From Phycisphaeraceae bacterium (lineage in GTDB: Bacteria > Planctomycetota > Phycisphaerae > Phycisphaerales > Phycisphaeraceae): 60,983 nucleotides of DNA. Shown here piece by piece: positions 1 to 6,761 of this stretch. The DNA is taken from the NCBI GenBank assembly GCA_020848195.1, contig JADLAP010000225.1:1-60983 (forward strand). The letters run 5' to 3'. The notes under the pieces were generated by a model. That model was not told where the DNA came from. It saw only the letters and a program-made list of their open reading frames with translations, and searched no databases. Each line of letters starts with the position of its first letter. Position 1 is the first letter of the stretch. Position numbers and translations under genes: made by a program.

Positions 1-593
1 GTGATGGCGGCGGTCCACAGGCCGTTGGACCAGTGGTAGACGACGCTGAGCGCGCCGACGAGGTAGAAGACGACGATGAGCCACGAAGCCTGCAGCGCCG
101 CGGCGGGGGTCGCGGCGGTCAGCGGCGCGCCGGTGGCCGGGTCGCGATGGTAGAACGGCGTGAACCAGCCGAAGATGTCCCAGCACCACCGCAGCGTGGC
201 GATGTGCAGGAAGATGAAAATCAGGGCGAAAATGCCCGTGACGCGCTGCAGCGTGTAGCGCCAGTTGGCCATCCACGGGTAATGCGTGTTGTTCGGCTTG
301 CCGCCGAAGGTGTAGACCAGGCCGAGGGCGGCATGGAAGCCGATGGAACTCCACAGGCCGATCTCCACGAACAGCAGTGCGGGCATGGCGTGGATGAAGT
401 CCACCTCGTGCTGGAAATCCGCCCCGCTGCGCAGGAGCTGGAAGTTGGTGAAGAGGTGAACGCAGACGAACAGCCCCACGGGAACGATGCCCGACAGCGA
501 GTGAAGCCGACGAAGCAGGAAGTGGTGTTGCACGAGCAGGCTCGGGGCTGGTTCCGAGGATGCGACAGCGGTAGCGGCGGCGTGATCTGCCAC
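1..593 (-). CDS. sdhC: Succinate dehydrogenase cytochrome b subunit (partial, 3' end outside window)
   Basis: Membrane anchor and heme-binding subunit of succinate dehydrogenase/fumarate reductase, passing electrons from the flavoprotein and iron-sulfur subunits to quinone at the cytoplasmic membrane. The minus strand reads openly from a GTG at 593-591, preceded by AAAGGA, to the window edge (197 codons). The motif RRLHSLSGIVPVG (from residue 28) and four hydrophobic segments with histidines near 31, 46, 87, 130 and 187 match the Bacillus-type (SdhC, cytochrome b558) family, which is usually about 200-250 residues, so little is missing. sdhA and sdhB would be expected just beyond the left edge. 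An upstream in-frame GTG at 611 overlaps the likely ribosome binding site and is less likely. The family call is firm; which two histidine pairs ligate heme is inferred. Confidence 0.85.
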   Translation of the reverse strand, partial: MADHAAATAVASSEPAPSLLVQHHFLLRRLHSLSGIVPVGLFVCVHLFTNFQLLRSGADFQHEVDFIHAMPALLFVEIGLWSSIGFHAALGLVYTFGGKPNNTHYPWMANWRYTLQRVTGIFALIFIFLHIATLRWCWDIFGWFTPFYHRDPATGAPLTAATPAAALQASWLIVVFYLVGALSVVYHWSNGLWTAAI

Positions 594-682
594 GGCGGGT
601 TGTCCTTTCACACAAGCACGGTGCGAACGTCAAAACGAACAGTATGCCGGTCACAGGCCAGTGGGAGCGGTGTTTGCGAAAG

Positions 683-1120
683 CTATCCCTGCTGCTGCTG
701 GCGCTGGGCGTTGGACAAGGCGATATAGCGGGAACGCAGTTCGTAGAGCGTCTGAGCGAGGAGATTGGATTCGTCTTCGGTGAGGTTGCCCTTGGTCTTC
801 TGGGTCAGGACATCGAGCAGGTCGATGTGATGGCGGGCCAGTTGCAGGTGAGCCATGCGCTGGCCGGTGCGGGGATCGGGAATGCCGCCGAGGGCGAAGA
901 GGGCCTGCGTGGCCATGGTGCTGACGAGGGCTTCAAAGCTGGGCGTGGGAAGCTGGCCGGGGGTCCGTCCGGAAGCGGATTTCGCGCCGCTGGAACCGGC
1001 GGTTACCGGGCCTGGTTCGGAGCCTTGCTTGCTCTGCTGCGACAGCCGCTCCTTCTCCGCGCGGGCTTGTGCTTTCCAGTCGCTGTCCACCTGAATTTTC
1101 GGAGCGTCGCCTTCTGCCAT
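683..1120 (-). CDS. DUF1844 domain-containing protein
   Basis: A 145-residue protein of unknown biochemical role. Residues from about 60 to 140 form the DUF1844 domain: FEALVSTMATQALFALGG, then a helix-rich part with HHIDLLDVLTQKTKGNLT and an ending rich in Leu and Tyr. The N-terminal 55 residues are charged and low in complexity, with a KAQARAEKERLSQQ stretch. The family is common in planctomycetes, acidobacteria and deltaproteobacteria and is probably cytoplasmic; nothing in the sequence gives it an activity. The ATG at 1120 follows GAGG on the minus strand. It lies upstream of and in the same direction as sdhC with about 90 bases between, so co-transcription is possible. Confidence 0.8.
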   Translation of the reverse strand: MAEGDAPKIQVDSDWKAQARAEKERLSQQSKQGSEPGPVTAGSSGAKSASGRTPGQLPTPSFEALVSTMATQALFALGGIPDPRTGQRMAHLQLARHHIDLLDVLTQKTKGNLTEDESNLLAQTLYELRSRYIALSNAQRQQQQG

Positions 1121-1292
1121 GGCCTGATGTCCTCTTCAAAAGCGTTAGCTGAGGCCCAAAGTATAGGGTTCGCACGATCCGTTTGCGAACCGGGCAGCGC
1201 ACAACTTCAAGCGGAAAAATACGGATATGAGGATATGGTTTGGGACAATGACCCAACGTCCAGGTCAGAATGCCGAATGACAAGCGCGGACG

Positions 1293-1330
1293 CCCATGGA
1301 TGAGCACGGTACTCCGTGCGAATCCATGGG
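1293..1330. repeat. 38-bp near-perfect inverted repeat upstream of the C1 cluster
   Basis: CCCATGGATGAGCACGG at 1293-1309 is followed by a four-base loop TACT and then CCGTGCGAATCCATGGG at 1314-1330. Apart from one GA/GA internal mismatch the arms are complementary, so the RNA or cruciform would form a 17-bp hairpin. It sits about 60 bases upstream of the RimK-like start in the divergent gap with the DUF1844 gene. No T-run follows on either strand, so it is not an obvious terminator. A mobile palindromic element or a regulatory hairpin are both possible. Confidence 0.7.
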
Positions 1331-1390
1331 ATGCTTCATCGGCCCTATGGATTTGGACATCAGGCATGGCTCGCGTCATCATGAACGCGC

Positions 1391-2266
1391 ATGAAACTGG
1401 CTGTTCTGTCGGGCAATGCGGGGCGAGGGTGGCACGCGGACGATCTGGGTCGCGCGGCCCGTGCGTTGGGACATGATCTGACGTCGTGGCCCTGGCGGGT
1501 GCTGCGTGCAACGGTCGGCGTCACTATTCCGGGGGCGGATGTGCTGGACGGCATGGACATCGTGCTGCCGCGGACGATGCCGCCGGGGTCGCTGGAACAG
1601 GTGGTGTTCCGCATGGACGCGCTGGCGCAGCTCGCCCAGCGCGGCGTGATGGTGGTCAATCCGCCACGATCGGTGGAAATCGCGGTGGACAAATATCTCG
1701 CGCTGACCCGCATGGAACAGGCCGGCCTGCCCGTGCCCGCCACGGTGGTGTGCCAGCAGTACGACCAAGCGATGGAAGCCTACACGCAACTCGGCGGCGA
1801 CGTGGTGATCAAGCCGATCTTCGGCTCCGAAGGTTTCGGGATGGCGCGGGTCCGGGACGAAGCCGCGGCCGAGCGATTGCTCGCGCTGTTGGCGCGGATG
1901 AACGCGGTGCTGTACGTGCAGCGGTACATCGACCACGGCGGCGAGGATATGCGGCTGATGGTGGTGGATGGCCGGGTGATCGCGGCGATGCGGCGGATCA
2001 GCGGCCAGTGGCGGACCAACGTGGCGCGCGGGGGCAGAGGCGAAAAAATGGGTCCTGACCCCTTTTTGTGGGATATGGCTGTGCGCGCCGCGGCATCGTG
2101 CGATCTGGTCGTCGCCGGCGTGGATATCGTGTTGGATCGCGCGGGCAAGCCGTGGCTGCTGGAGGTCAATGCCGTGCCGGGCTGGCGTGCGCTGGCGCCC
2201 GTGACCGGCGTGGACATCGCGGAGGCCATCGTGCAGGCGGCCGTGGAGCGGCGGAAACAGGCATGA
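1391..2266 (+). CDS. RimK/MptN-like ATP-grasp ligase of the C1-cofactor cluster
   Basis: Predicted cytoplasmic ATP-dependent carboxylate-amine ligase that adds glutamate to a small molecule. The 291 residues show the ATP-grasp layout: DKYLAL at 100-105, the ATP-binding strand VIKPIFGSEG at 139-148, ARGG near 212-215, and the metal-binding EVNAVPGW at 258-265. The closest named families are RimK and MptN (tetrahydromethanopterin glutamate ligase). Homologues occur in the methylotroph C1 gene clusters. Its stop overlaps the next start in ATGA, so the cluster is translationally coupled. Given the MfnD, E and F neighbours, glutamylation of a methanofuran-like or tetrahydromethanopterin-like cofactor is the likely job, but the substrate is inferred. 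Residues 218-226 are encoded by a palindromic element (see the entry at 2043). A weak ribosome binding site leaves the start slightly uncertain. Confidence 0.78.
   Translation: MKLAVLSGNAGRGWHADDLGRAARALGHDLTSWPWRVLRATVGVTIPGADVLDGMDIVLPRTMPPGSLEQVVFRMDALAQLAQRGVMVVNPPRSVEIAVDKYLALTRMEQAGLPVPATVVCQQYDQAMEAYTQLGGDVVIKPIFGSEGFGMARVRDEAAAERLLALLARMNAVLYVQRYIDHGGEDMRLMVVDGRVIAAMRRISGQWRTNVARGGRGEKMGPDPFLWDMAVRAAASCDLVVAGVDIVLDRAGKPWLLEVNAVPGWRALAPVTGVDIAEAIVQAAVERRKQA
2043..2067. repeat. A-rich/T-rich palindrome embedded in frame in the RimK-like gene
   Basis: The sequence runs from A6 through TGGGTCCTGACCCC to T5. The arms AAAAA-GGGTC and GACCC-TTTTT are complementary around a two-base centre, with one mismatch in each arm. 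It resembles short palindromic elements of the GGGTC...GACCC type that are scattered through several bacterial genomes. Here it lies inside a coding region and supplies residues 218-226 (E-K-M-G-P-D-P-F-L) without breaking the frame. The base composition differs sharply from the GC-rich surroundings. Confidence 0.65.
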
Positions 2267-3192
2267 ATCAGGCCGTGCGGGACAGATTGACGAAGCTGAT
2301 CCGGACCGCGTGCGTCGCGGAGGTGCTGTCGCCGAAGGCGGGCAATGTGCATCCCGGCGCGGCGTTCGACGATGCCGGCTGGATGGACTTCGTGCAAAGC
2401 GCCCGGGCGAGCGCCCCCGTGCTGGCGACAGCCGGCGTGATCGGCGTGGGGCCGGCCGCGCTGGAAGCGGTGCGGGCGACGCGGCAGGCGGTGGGGCACA
2501 ACACCAACCTCGGCATGGTGCTGCTGCTGGCCCCGCTCAGCGCCGCGGCCTGGCGCTGCCGCGAGGGACGGCTGACCACGTCATCGGTTCAGACGGTTCT
2601 GGATCGTCTGAACGAACACGACGCCCAGGCCGTGTTCACAGCCATCCGCGAAGCCCAGCCCGGCGGACTGGGCAAGGCGGCGAAAGGGGATGTGCGGTTT
2701 CCGGGGTCGCCGGGGTCGCCGGGGACGATTGGTCTGGTGGAGGCGATGTCGTTGGCGTCACAGCGCGACGCGGTGGCGCGGCAGTATGTCAGCGGTTTCG
2801 CCGATGTGCTGCGGCGGCTGGCTCCGCGCCTGGCGTCGCTGCTCAAGCGAGGCCTGGCGGTGGATCAGGCGATCATGCGGCTGCATCTGGAGCAGATGGC
2901 CCACGAGCCGGACAGTCTGATCCGCCGCAAGTGCGGCGATGATGTGGCGATGGAATCTCAACAGCGAGCGAAACGCGCACTGGCGTTGGACGAACCGGAA
3001 ACAGTATCATCACGCCGGGCCGTCGCGGAACTGGACGTCTGGCTGCGCGGCGAGGGTCATCGGCGCAATCCGGGCACGAGCGCGGACCTGGTGGCGGCGG
3101 CGATGTTCGCGGCATTGTGTCGCGGGCAGGCGGCCTGGCCGCTGAAGTGGAGTCGACGATTGCCACGCGGGATGGCGAAGGAACTGGCGTAA
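2263..3192 (+). CDS. CitG/MdcB-like protein (triphosphoribosyl-dephospho-CoA synthase family) of the C1 cluster
   Basis: A 309-residue member of the CitG family. Named members transfer a triphosphoribosyl group to dephospho-CoA to make the prosthetic group of citrate or malonate lyases. Visible motifs are SPKAGNVHPG at 23-32, GHNTNLG at 78-84 and RRNPGTSADLVAAAMF near the C-terminus; these match the nucleotide-binding core. No citrate or malonate lyase genes are present. Instead the gene lies between two ATP-grasp ligases of a methanofuran-type cluster, as CitG homologues do in methylotroph C1 clusters, so it more likely handles a nucleotide- or phosphate-activated precursor of the C1 cofactor. 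That role is inferred. The start ATG at 2263 overlaps the upstream stop by four bases. Confidence 0.75.
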   Translation: MNQAVRDRLTKLIRTACVAEVLSPKAGNVHPGAAFDDAGWMDFVQSARASAPVLATAGVIGVGPAALEAVRATRQAVGHNTNLGMVLLLAPLSAAAWRCREGRLTTSSVQTVLDRLNEHDAQAVFTAIREAQPGGLGKAAKGDVRFPGSPGSPGTIGLVEAMSLASQRDAVARQYVSGFADVLRRLAPRLASLLKRGLAVDQAIMRLHLEQMAHEPDSLIRRKCGDDVAMESQQRAKRALALDEPETVSSRRAVAELDVWLRGEGHRRNPGTSADLVAAAMFAALCRGQAAWPLKWSRRLPRGMAKELA

Positions 3193-3193
3193 C

Positions 3194-4258
3194 ATGCGCA
3201 TATTTGTGTTTGAGCATGTGACGGGCGGGGGGTTGGCGGGACAGCCGTGGCCGGTGGATTTAGCCATGCAGGGGGGCGCGATGCTTTCCGCCGTGGCCGA
3301 GGATATGCATCGGGCGGGGCATCACGTGACGGCCACGCGCGACTTGCGATGGGCGTCAAACCTGACCGGCATGGAGGTGCGCGAGCTTGCGCCGCAAGCC
3401 CCCGCGGAACAGGTGCGGGACACGTTTGACCAGCTTGCCCGCGAAGCGGACGTCACGCTGGTGATCGCCCCGGAGACCGATGGCGTGCTGTCGCGGTGGC
3501 TCAGGCGGCTGGCGGATGCGGGATGCCGCGGCGCCAACGCGACAGCCGAGGCGGCGGAACTGTGCGGGGACAAGATGGCACTGGCGGTGCAGTGGGCGTT
3601 GCACGGCGTGCCGACGCCGGAGACATGGATGCTGCTGGACCAGGGCGAGAGCTGGCCCTGGGAAATCGCCCGGACGGCGGGATATCCCTGCGTCATCAAG
3701 CCGCGGGACGGAGCGGGTTGCGAGCGGACATGGTGGTGCCGCACTCCGGATGAACTTGCCGAAGCGGCGCGGCGGCACGGCGAAAGCGAACAGCGGCCCG
3801 CGATGGTGGCGCAGTCCGCGTGCCCCGGCCAGGCGGTCAGTTGCTCCGTGCTGATCGGCCGGGGCGGAAAATTCCTCTGTCCACCCGCTTTCCAGCAAAT
3901 TGCTCTCGACAAATCCGGTCGAATGTCGTATCACGGTGGACGTATGGGGCTGGGGCGGGGGATGTCCGAGCGAGCGAGGCAGCTTGCACAACAAGCGGTG
4001 GACACGGTGGACGGACTGCACGGGTACATCGGCGTGGACCTGGTGCTGGGCGACGATCCCAAGCGGGATCAGGTCGTGGAGATCAATCCGCGTCTGACGT
4101 TGTCCTACCTGGGTCTGCGCGGGATGTCGCGGGACAACCTGGCGCCCTGGCTGCTCGGCGAGGCGAAGGAATCGCCTTGCTGGGACGAACAGGCCTCGGC
4201 GTCGTGGGATCAGGCCGGCGTGTGCGGAACGGAATCCATGGCACGACAGGGGAACTGA
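3194..4258 (+). CDS. mfnD: MfnD-like ATP-grasp ligase (tyramine-glutamate ligase family)
   Basis: Predicted ATP-grasp enzyme that joins tyramine or a similar amine to L-glutamate in methanofuran biosynthesis. The 354 residues contain GDKMAL near 125, the ATP-binding strand VIKPRDGAGC at 167-176, and the metal site EINPRLTLSYLGLR near the C-terminus, in the order of the COG1821 family that includes archaeal MfnD. It starts one base after the CitG-like stop, so the two are tightly coupled, and it is followed after two bases by the MfnF-like gene. No tyrosine decarboxylase (MfnA) is present in the window, so the amine donor must be made elsewhere. The family call is good; exact substrate specificity in bacteria is inferred. 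Confidence 0.75.
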   Translation: MRIFVFEHVTGGGLAGQPWPVDLAMQGGAMLSAVAEDMHRAGHHVTATRDLRWASNLTGMEVRELAPQAPAEQVRDTFDQLAREADVTLVIAPETDGVLSRWLRRLADAGCRGANATAEAAELCGDKMALAVQWALHGVPTPETWMLLDQGESWPWEIARTAGYPCVIKPRDGAGCERTWWCRTPDELAEAARRHGESEQRPAMVAQSACPGQAVSCSVLIGRGGKFLCPPAFQQIALDKSGRMSYHGGRMGLGRGMSERARQLAQQAVDTVDGLHGYIGVDLVLGDDPKRDQVVEINPRLTLSYLGLRGMSRDNLAPWLLGEAKESPCWDEQASASWDQAGVCGTESMARQGN

Positions 4259-4260
4259 GC

Positions 4261-5259
4261 ATGAACAGTCTGGCGCTGGACATCGGCGGCGCGAACCTCA
4301 AGGCAGCCTGGCGCGGAGGCGTGGTTTCCGTGCGTTTTCCCTTGTGGAGGCAGCACCGCCAACTGTCGCGGGAGCTGCACGCCGTGGCGGCGCGGTGTCC
4401 ATCGTTCGACCGGCTCGCGGTGACGATGACGGGCGAACTGTGCGACTGTTTCGCCTCGCGGGGCGACGGCGTGCGGCACATCCTCAGCGCGGTGGAGGAT
4501 CTGGCGTCGGGCCGGCCTGTGGCGGTGTGGTCCCACGAAGGCCGGTTCATGACCGTCGCGCAGGCCGTCGCGCAGCCGGAACGGGTCGCCGCCGCCAACT
4601 GGCACGCGCAGGCGACCTGGGTGGCCCGGCGGTATCCGCTGAACCATCAGTTGCTGATCGACACCGGCTCGACCACCACGGACCTGATCCCCCTGCACGA
4701 CGGTCAGGTGGCGGCCAAAGGCATGACGGACACTGAACGTCTGGCCACGGGTGAGCTGCTTTATCTGGGCGGACGACGGACGCCGCTGATGGCGCTGGGG
4801 ACACGCCTGCACTGGAACGGCCGGCTGCACGGCGTGATGGCGGAGCAGTTCGCCACCATGGCGGACATCGGCGTGCTGGTCGGCGCCATCCGCGAGGACG
4901 CCCACGACCGCGACACCGCCGACGGCCGGCCCCTGACCTGCGACGCCGCAGCCCGGCGAGTCCTTCGCATGGTCGGCGCGGATTACGACCAAGCCAACAT
5001 CGACGAAGCCGTCGAACTCGCCTACGCCTTCCTCGACCTGGCGTCGCATCGCATCATCTCCGCCCTCGAACCCCTCTGGATCGCCCGGGTGATCCTTTCC
5101 GGCAGCGGCGCGTGGCTCCCCCTGCACGCCCTGCGACGCAGCATGCCGCTGGTCGATCCCCTCGATCTGTCGTCTGAAATCAGCGAAGCAGCCTCCACCG
5201 CCGCCTGCGCGGTGGCCATGCTCGACCTCGTCGTGGACCCGTCGCTGGTGACGCGGTGA
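4261..5259 (+). CDS. mfnF: MfnF-like protein (hydantoinase/acetate-kinase-fold, COG1548 type)
   Basis: Predicted ATPase-fold enzyme of methanofuran assembly. Archaeal MfnF couples the furan amine phosphate to gamma-glutamyltyramine. The 332-residue protein begins with the phosphate-binding motif LALDIGGAN at 4-12 and has a second glycine-rich motif DTGSTTTDLIP at 134-144, both typical of the ASKHA/hydantoinase superfamily. The ATG at 4261 is chosen because it lies two bases after the upstream stop and begins exactly at the first motif; the longer frame upstream is the MfnD gene read out of phase. A 214-base gap with a nested inverted-repeat element separates it from the MfnE-like kinase. Confidence 0.75.
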   Translation: MNSLALDIGGANLKAAWRGGVVSVRFPLWRQHRQLSRELHAVAARCPSFDRLAVTMTGELCDCFASRGDGVRHILSAVEDLASGRPVAVWSHEGRFMTVAQAVAQPERVAAANWHAQATWVARRYPLNHQLLIDTGSTTTDLIPLHDGQVAAKGMTDTERLATGELLYLGGRRTPLMALGTRLHWNGRLHGVMAEQFATMADIGVLVGAIREDAHDRDTADGRPLTCDAAARRVLRMVGADYDQANIDEAVELAYAFLDLASHRIISALEPLWIARVILSGSGAWLPLHALRRSMPLVDPLDLSSEISEAASTAACAVAMLDLVVDPSLVTR

Positions 5260-5264
5260 ATTGA

Positions 5265-5455
5265 TTTAGCCGCAGATAAACGCAGATGAACGCAGATAAA
5301 GACCTAATCAAATTCAACCGCCAGGACGCCAAGGTAAGACAGGAAAAACAGCAGAAATCATCGAATTCTTCTCTTCTTGTCTTGGCGCTCTTGGCGTCTT
5401 GATGGTTGACTTGCTTTGACTTATCTGCGTTCATCTGCGTTCATCTGCGGCTAAA
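5265..5455. repeat. Nested inverted-repeat element (two-shell MITE-like repeat)
   Basis: The outer shell is TTTAGCCGCAGATAAACGCA and on to 5301, complemented by TTATCTGCGTTCATCTGCG and on to 5455; the unit CGCAGAT(G/A)AA is repeated within each arm. An inner shell has ACCGCCAGGACGCCAAG near 5317-5333, complemented by CTTGGCGCTCTTGGCGTC near 5381-5398. The two shells are unrelated to each other. Both arm types resemble repeats seen in intergenic regions of planctomycete and verrucomicrobial genomes. The short open frame across it on the minus strand (5180-5434) is repeat-derived and not called as a gene. It separates the MfnF-like and MfnE-like genes. Confidence 0.85.
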
Positions 5456-5473
5456 AGTACACTGGAATGAACC

Positions 5474-6076
5474 ATGAATCAGGCGAGCGTTCATGTGATC
5501 AAGCTGGGCGGGTCGTTGCTGGATGTGGTGGATCTGCCGGCGAGGCTGACGGAGTATCTGGATCAGGAGGCCGGTCCCTGCGGGCTGCTGGTCGTCGGCG
5601 GCGGCGAGGCGGCCAACGTCGCCCGGCGGTGGGATTCGTTCCACCATGTCGGGCAGGAGACCGGCCATCACCTGGCTGTGCGGGCCATGCGGTTCAACAT
5701 GCGCCTGCTGGAGACCATCCTGCCTCAGGCCGACGTGGTGGCTTCACCGGAGGAGGCGCTGGCCGCATGGAAGCGAGGCCAGCTTGCGCTGGTCGATCCC
5801 GTCAACTGGCTGGCGCAGGAGGAGGCGCTGGGCGTGAAGATTCCCCGGCGATGGAGTTTCACCAGCGATTCCATTGCCGCGCACCTGGCCTTGATGGTGC
5901 AGGCCGGCACGCTGACCCTGCTCAAGAGCACGCTGCCCAAGGGCGAATGCGGCCTGGCCGACGCCGCCGACCTCGGTCTCGTCGATGTCGAGTTCCCCCG
6001 CGTGGCGGTGGCCATTCCCCACGTCGAACTGGTCAATCTGCGGCAGCAGCCGGCGACGCGCTGCAGGCTGCAATGA
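5474..6076 (+). CDS. mfnE: MfnE-like amino acid kinase family protein
   Basis: Predicted cytoplasmic kinase. Archaeal MfnE phosphorylates (5-aminomethylfuran-3-yl)methyl phosphate to the diphosphate during methanofuran synthesis. The 200-residue protein has the amino acid kinase fold: VIKLGGSLL at 8-16 binds phosphate, LLVVGGGEAAN at 38-48 is the second glycine-rich loop, and SFTSDSIAA near 130-140 is the acidic substrate/nucleotide segment. Length matches this small subfamily rather than full aspartokinases. Its 3' end overlaps the 3' end of convergent mfnB by 44 bases. It begins 19 bases after a nested inverted-repeat element, so it may be transcribed separately from the four genes upstream. 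Confidence 0.75.
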   Translation: MNQASVHVIKLGGSLLDVVDLPARLTEYLDQEAGPCGLLVVGGGEAANVARRWDSFHHVGQETGHHLAVRAMRFNMRLLETILPQADVVASPEEALAAWKRGQLALVDPVNWLAQEEALGVKIPRRWSFTSDSIAAHLALMVQAGTLTLLKSTLPKGECGLADAADLGLVDVEFPRVAVAIPHVELVNLRQQPATRCRLQ

Positions 6077-6761
6077 GACACGCCAGTTCGCGCACCCGCG
6101 CGGGATCGATCGCACCCTCACGCCGGCCCTGACGGCACGCCGCGCCGCGCACCGCCACCACATCAGGCCCAAGCCCCACTGCGTCCGCCATCCGCGTCAG
6201 CGAAAGCGATCCCGCCAGCGCGGTCATCAGTCCCGCTTCCCTCGCTTCCGCCAGCCATGCGCCCAGCATCGCGTGATCCACGAAATCCAGCAGACAGCCC
6301 ATGCGCTTGTCCGCCGTGTCGTGCAGCAGGCCGGCCGCGCGATGTGCCACGCACCACTCCAGCAGGTCATGCCACCGGCGATCCAGTTCACGAGGCTGGT
6401 CCACGTTGAATCGGTCCGCCTCGAACACCGCCACGTGCTCATGGCCGGGAAACGCGCCGAATCGGCTGGCCATCTGCTGTCCCCAGCCGTCCCGCATCTC
6501 GCCCGGCGAAAGTTTGACCATCGCCAGTCCCGCGGGGATCGAACCCGGCATCGGCGGATCGTCCAGATCGCCCAGCGCCGCACTGACCGCCGCGCGGCCC
6601 GCCACCGTCGCCACGACCTGCGCCATCACGATCGCATCCGCCCGGCCCAGCGAACCGCGCGTCGGCTCCTTCACGTCCACAATCTCCGCGCCGCCACGCA
6701 ACGCATCTACCGCCTCCGCGGCATCGCGGACGCTCACCAGCAGACGAGGCTTGCCGCTCAT
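6033..6761 (-). CDS. mfnB: MfnB-like (5-formylfuran-3-yl)methyl phosphate synthase
   Basis: Predicted TIM-barrel lyase that condenses two glyceraldehyde 3-phosphate molecules to the furan precursor of methanofuran. The 242-residue protein carries VDVKEPTRGSLGRAD around K31, a lysine in AMVKLSP at K83, and HDTADK with D148 and K152; these align in order with the active-site lysines and aspartate described for Methanocaldococcus MfnB. Family length is about 230-250. The ATG at 6761 overlaps the truD stop in ATGA, so mfnB is translationally coupled to truD, and the gene runs head-on into mfnE with a 44-base overlap. Together with MfnD, E and F this gives four of the six named archaeal methanofuran enzymes in 4 kb. 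Confidence 0.85.
   Translation of the reverse strand: MSGKPRLLVSVRDAAEAVDALRGGAEIVDVKEPTRGSLGRADAIVMAQVVATVAGRAAVSAALGDLDDPPMPGSIPAGLAMVKLSPGEMRDGWGQQMASRFGAFPGHEHVAVFEADRFNVDQPRELDRRWHDLLEWCVAHRAAGLLHDTADKRMGCLLDFVDHAMLGAWLAEAREAGLMTALAGSLSLTRMADAVGLGPDVVAVRGAACRQGRREGAIDPARVRELACLIAACSASPAAAAD

Noticed and set aside
5180-5434. Small open frame on the minus strand with a NHQDAKSAKTRRE-like start
   Set aside because: It consists almost wholly of the nested inverted-repeat arms; similar frames arise wherever this repeat occurs.
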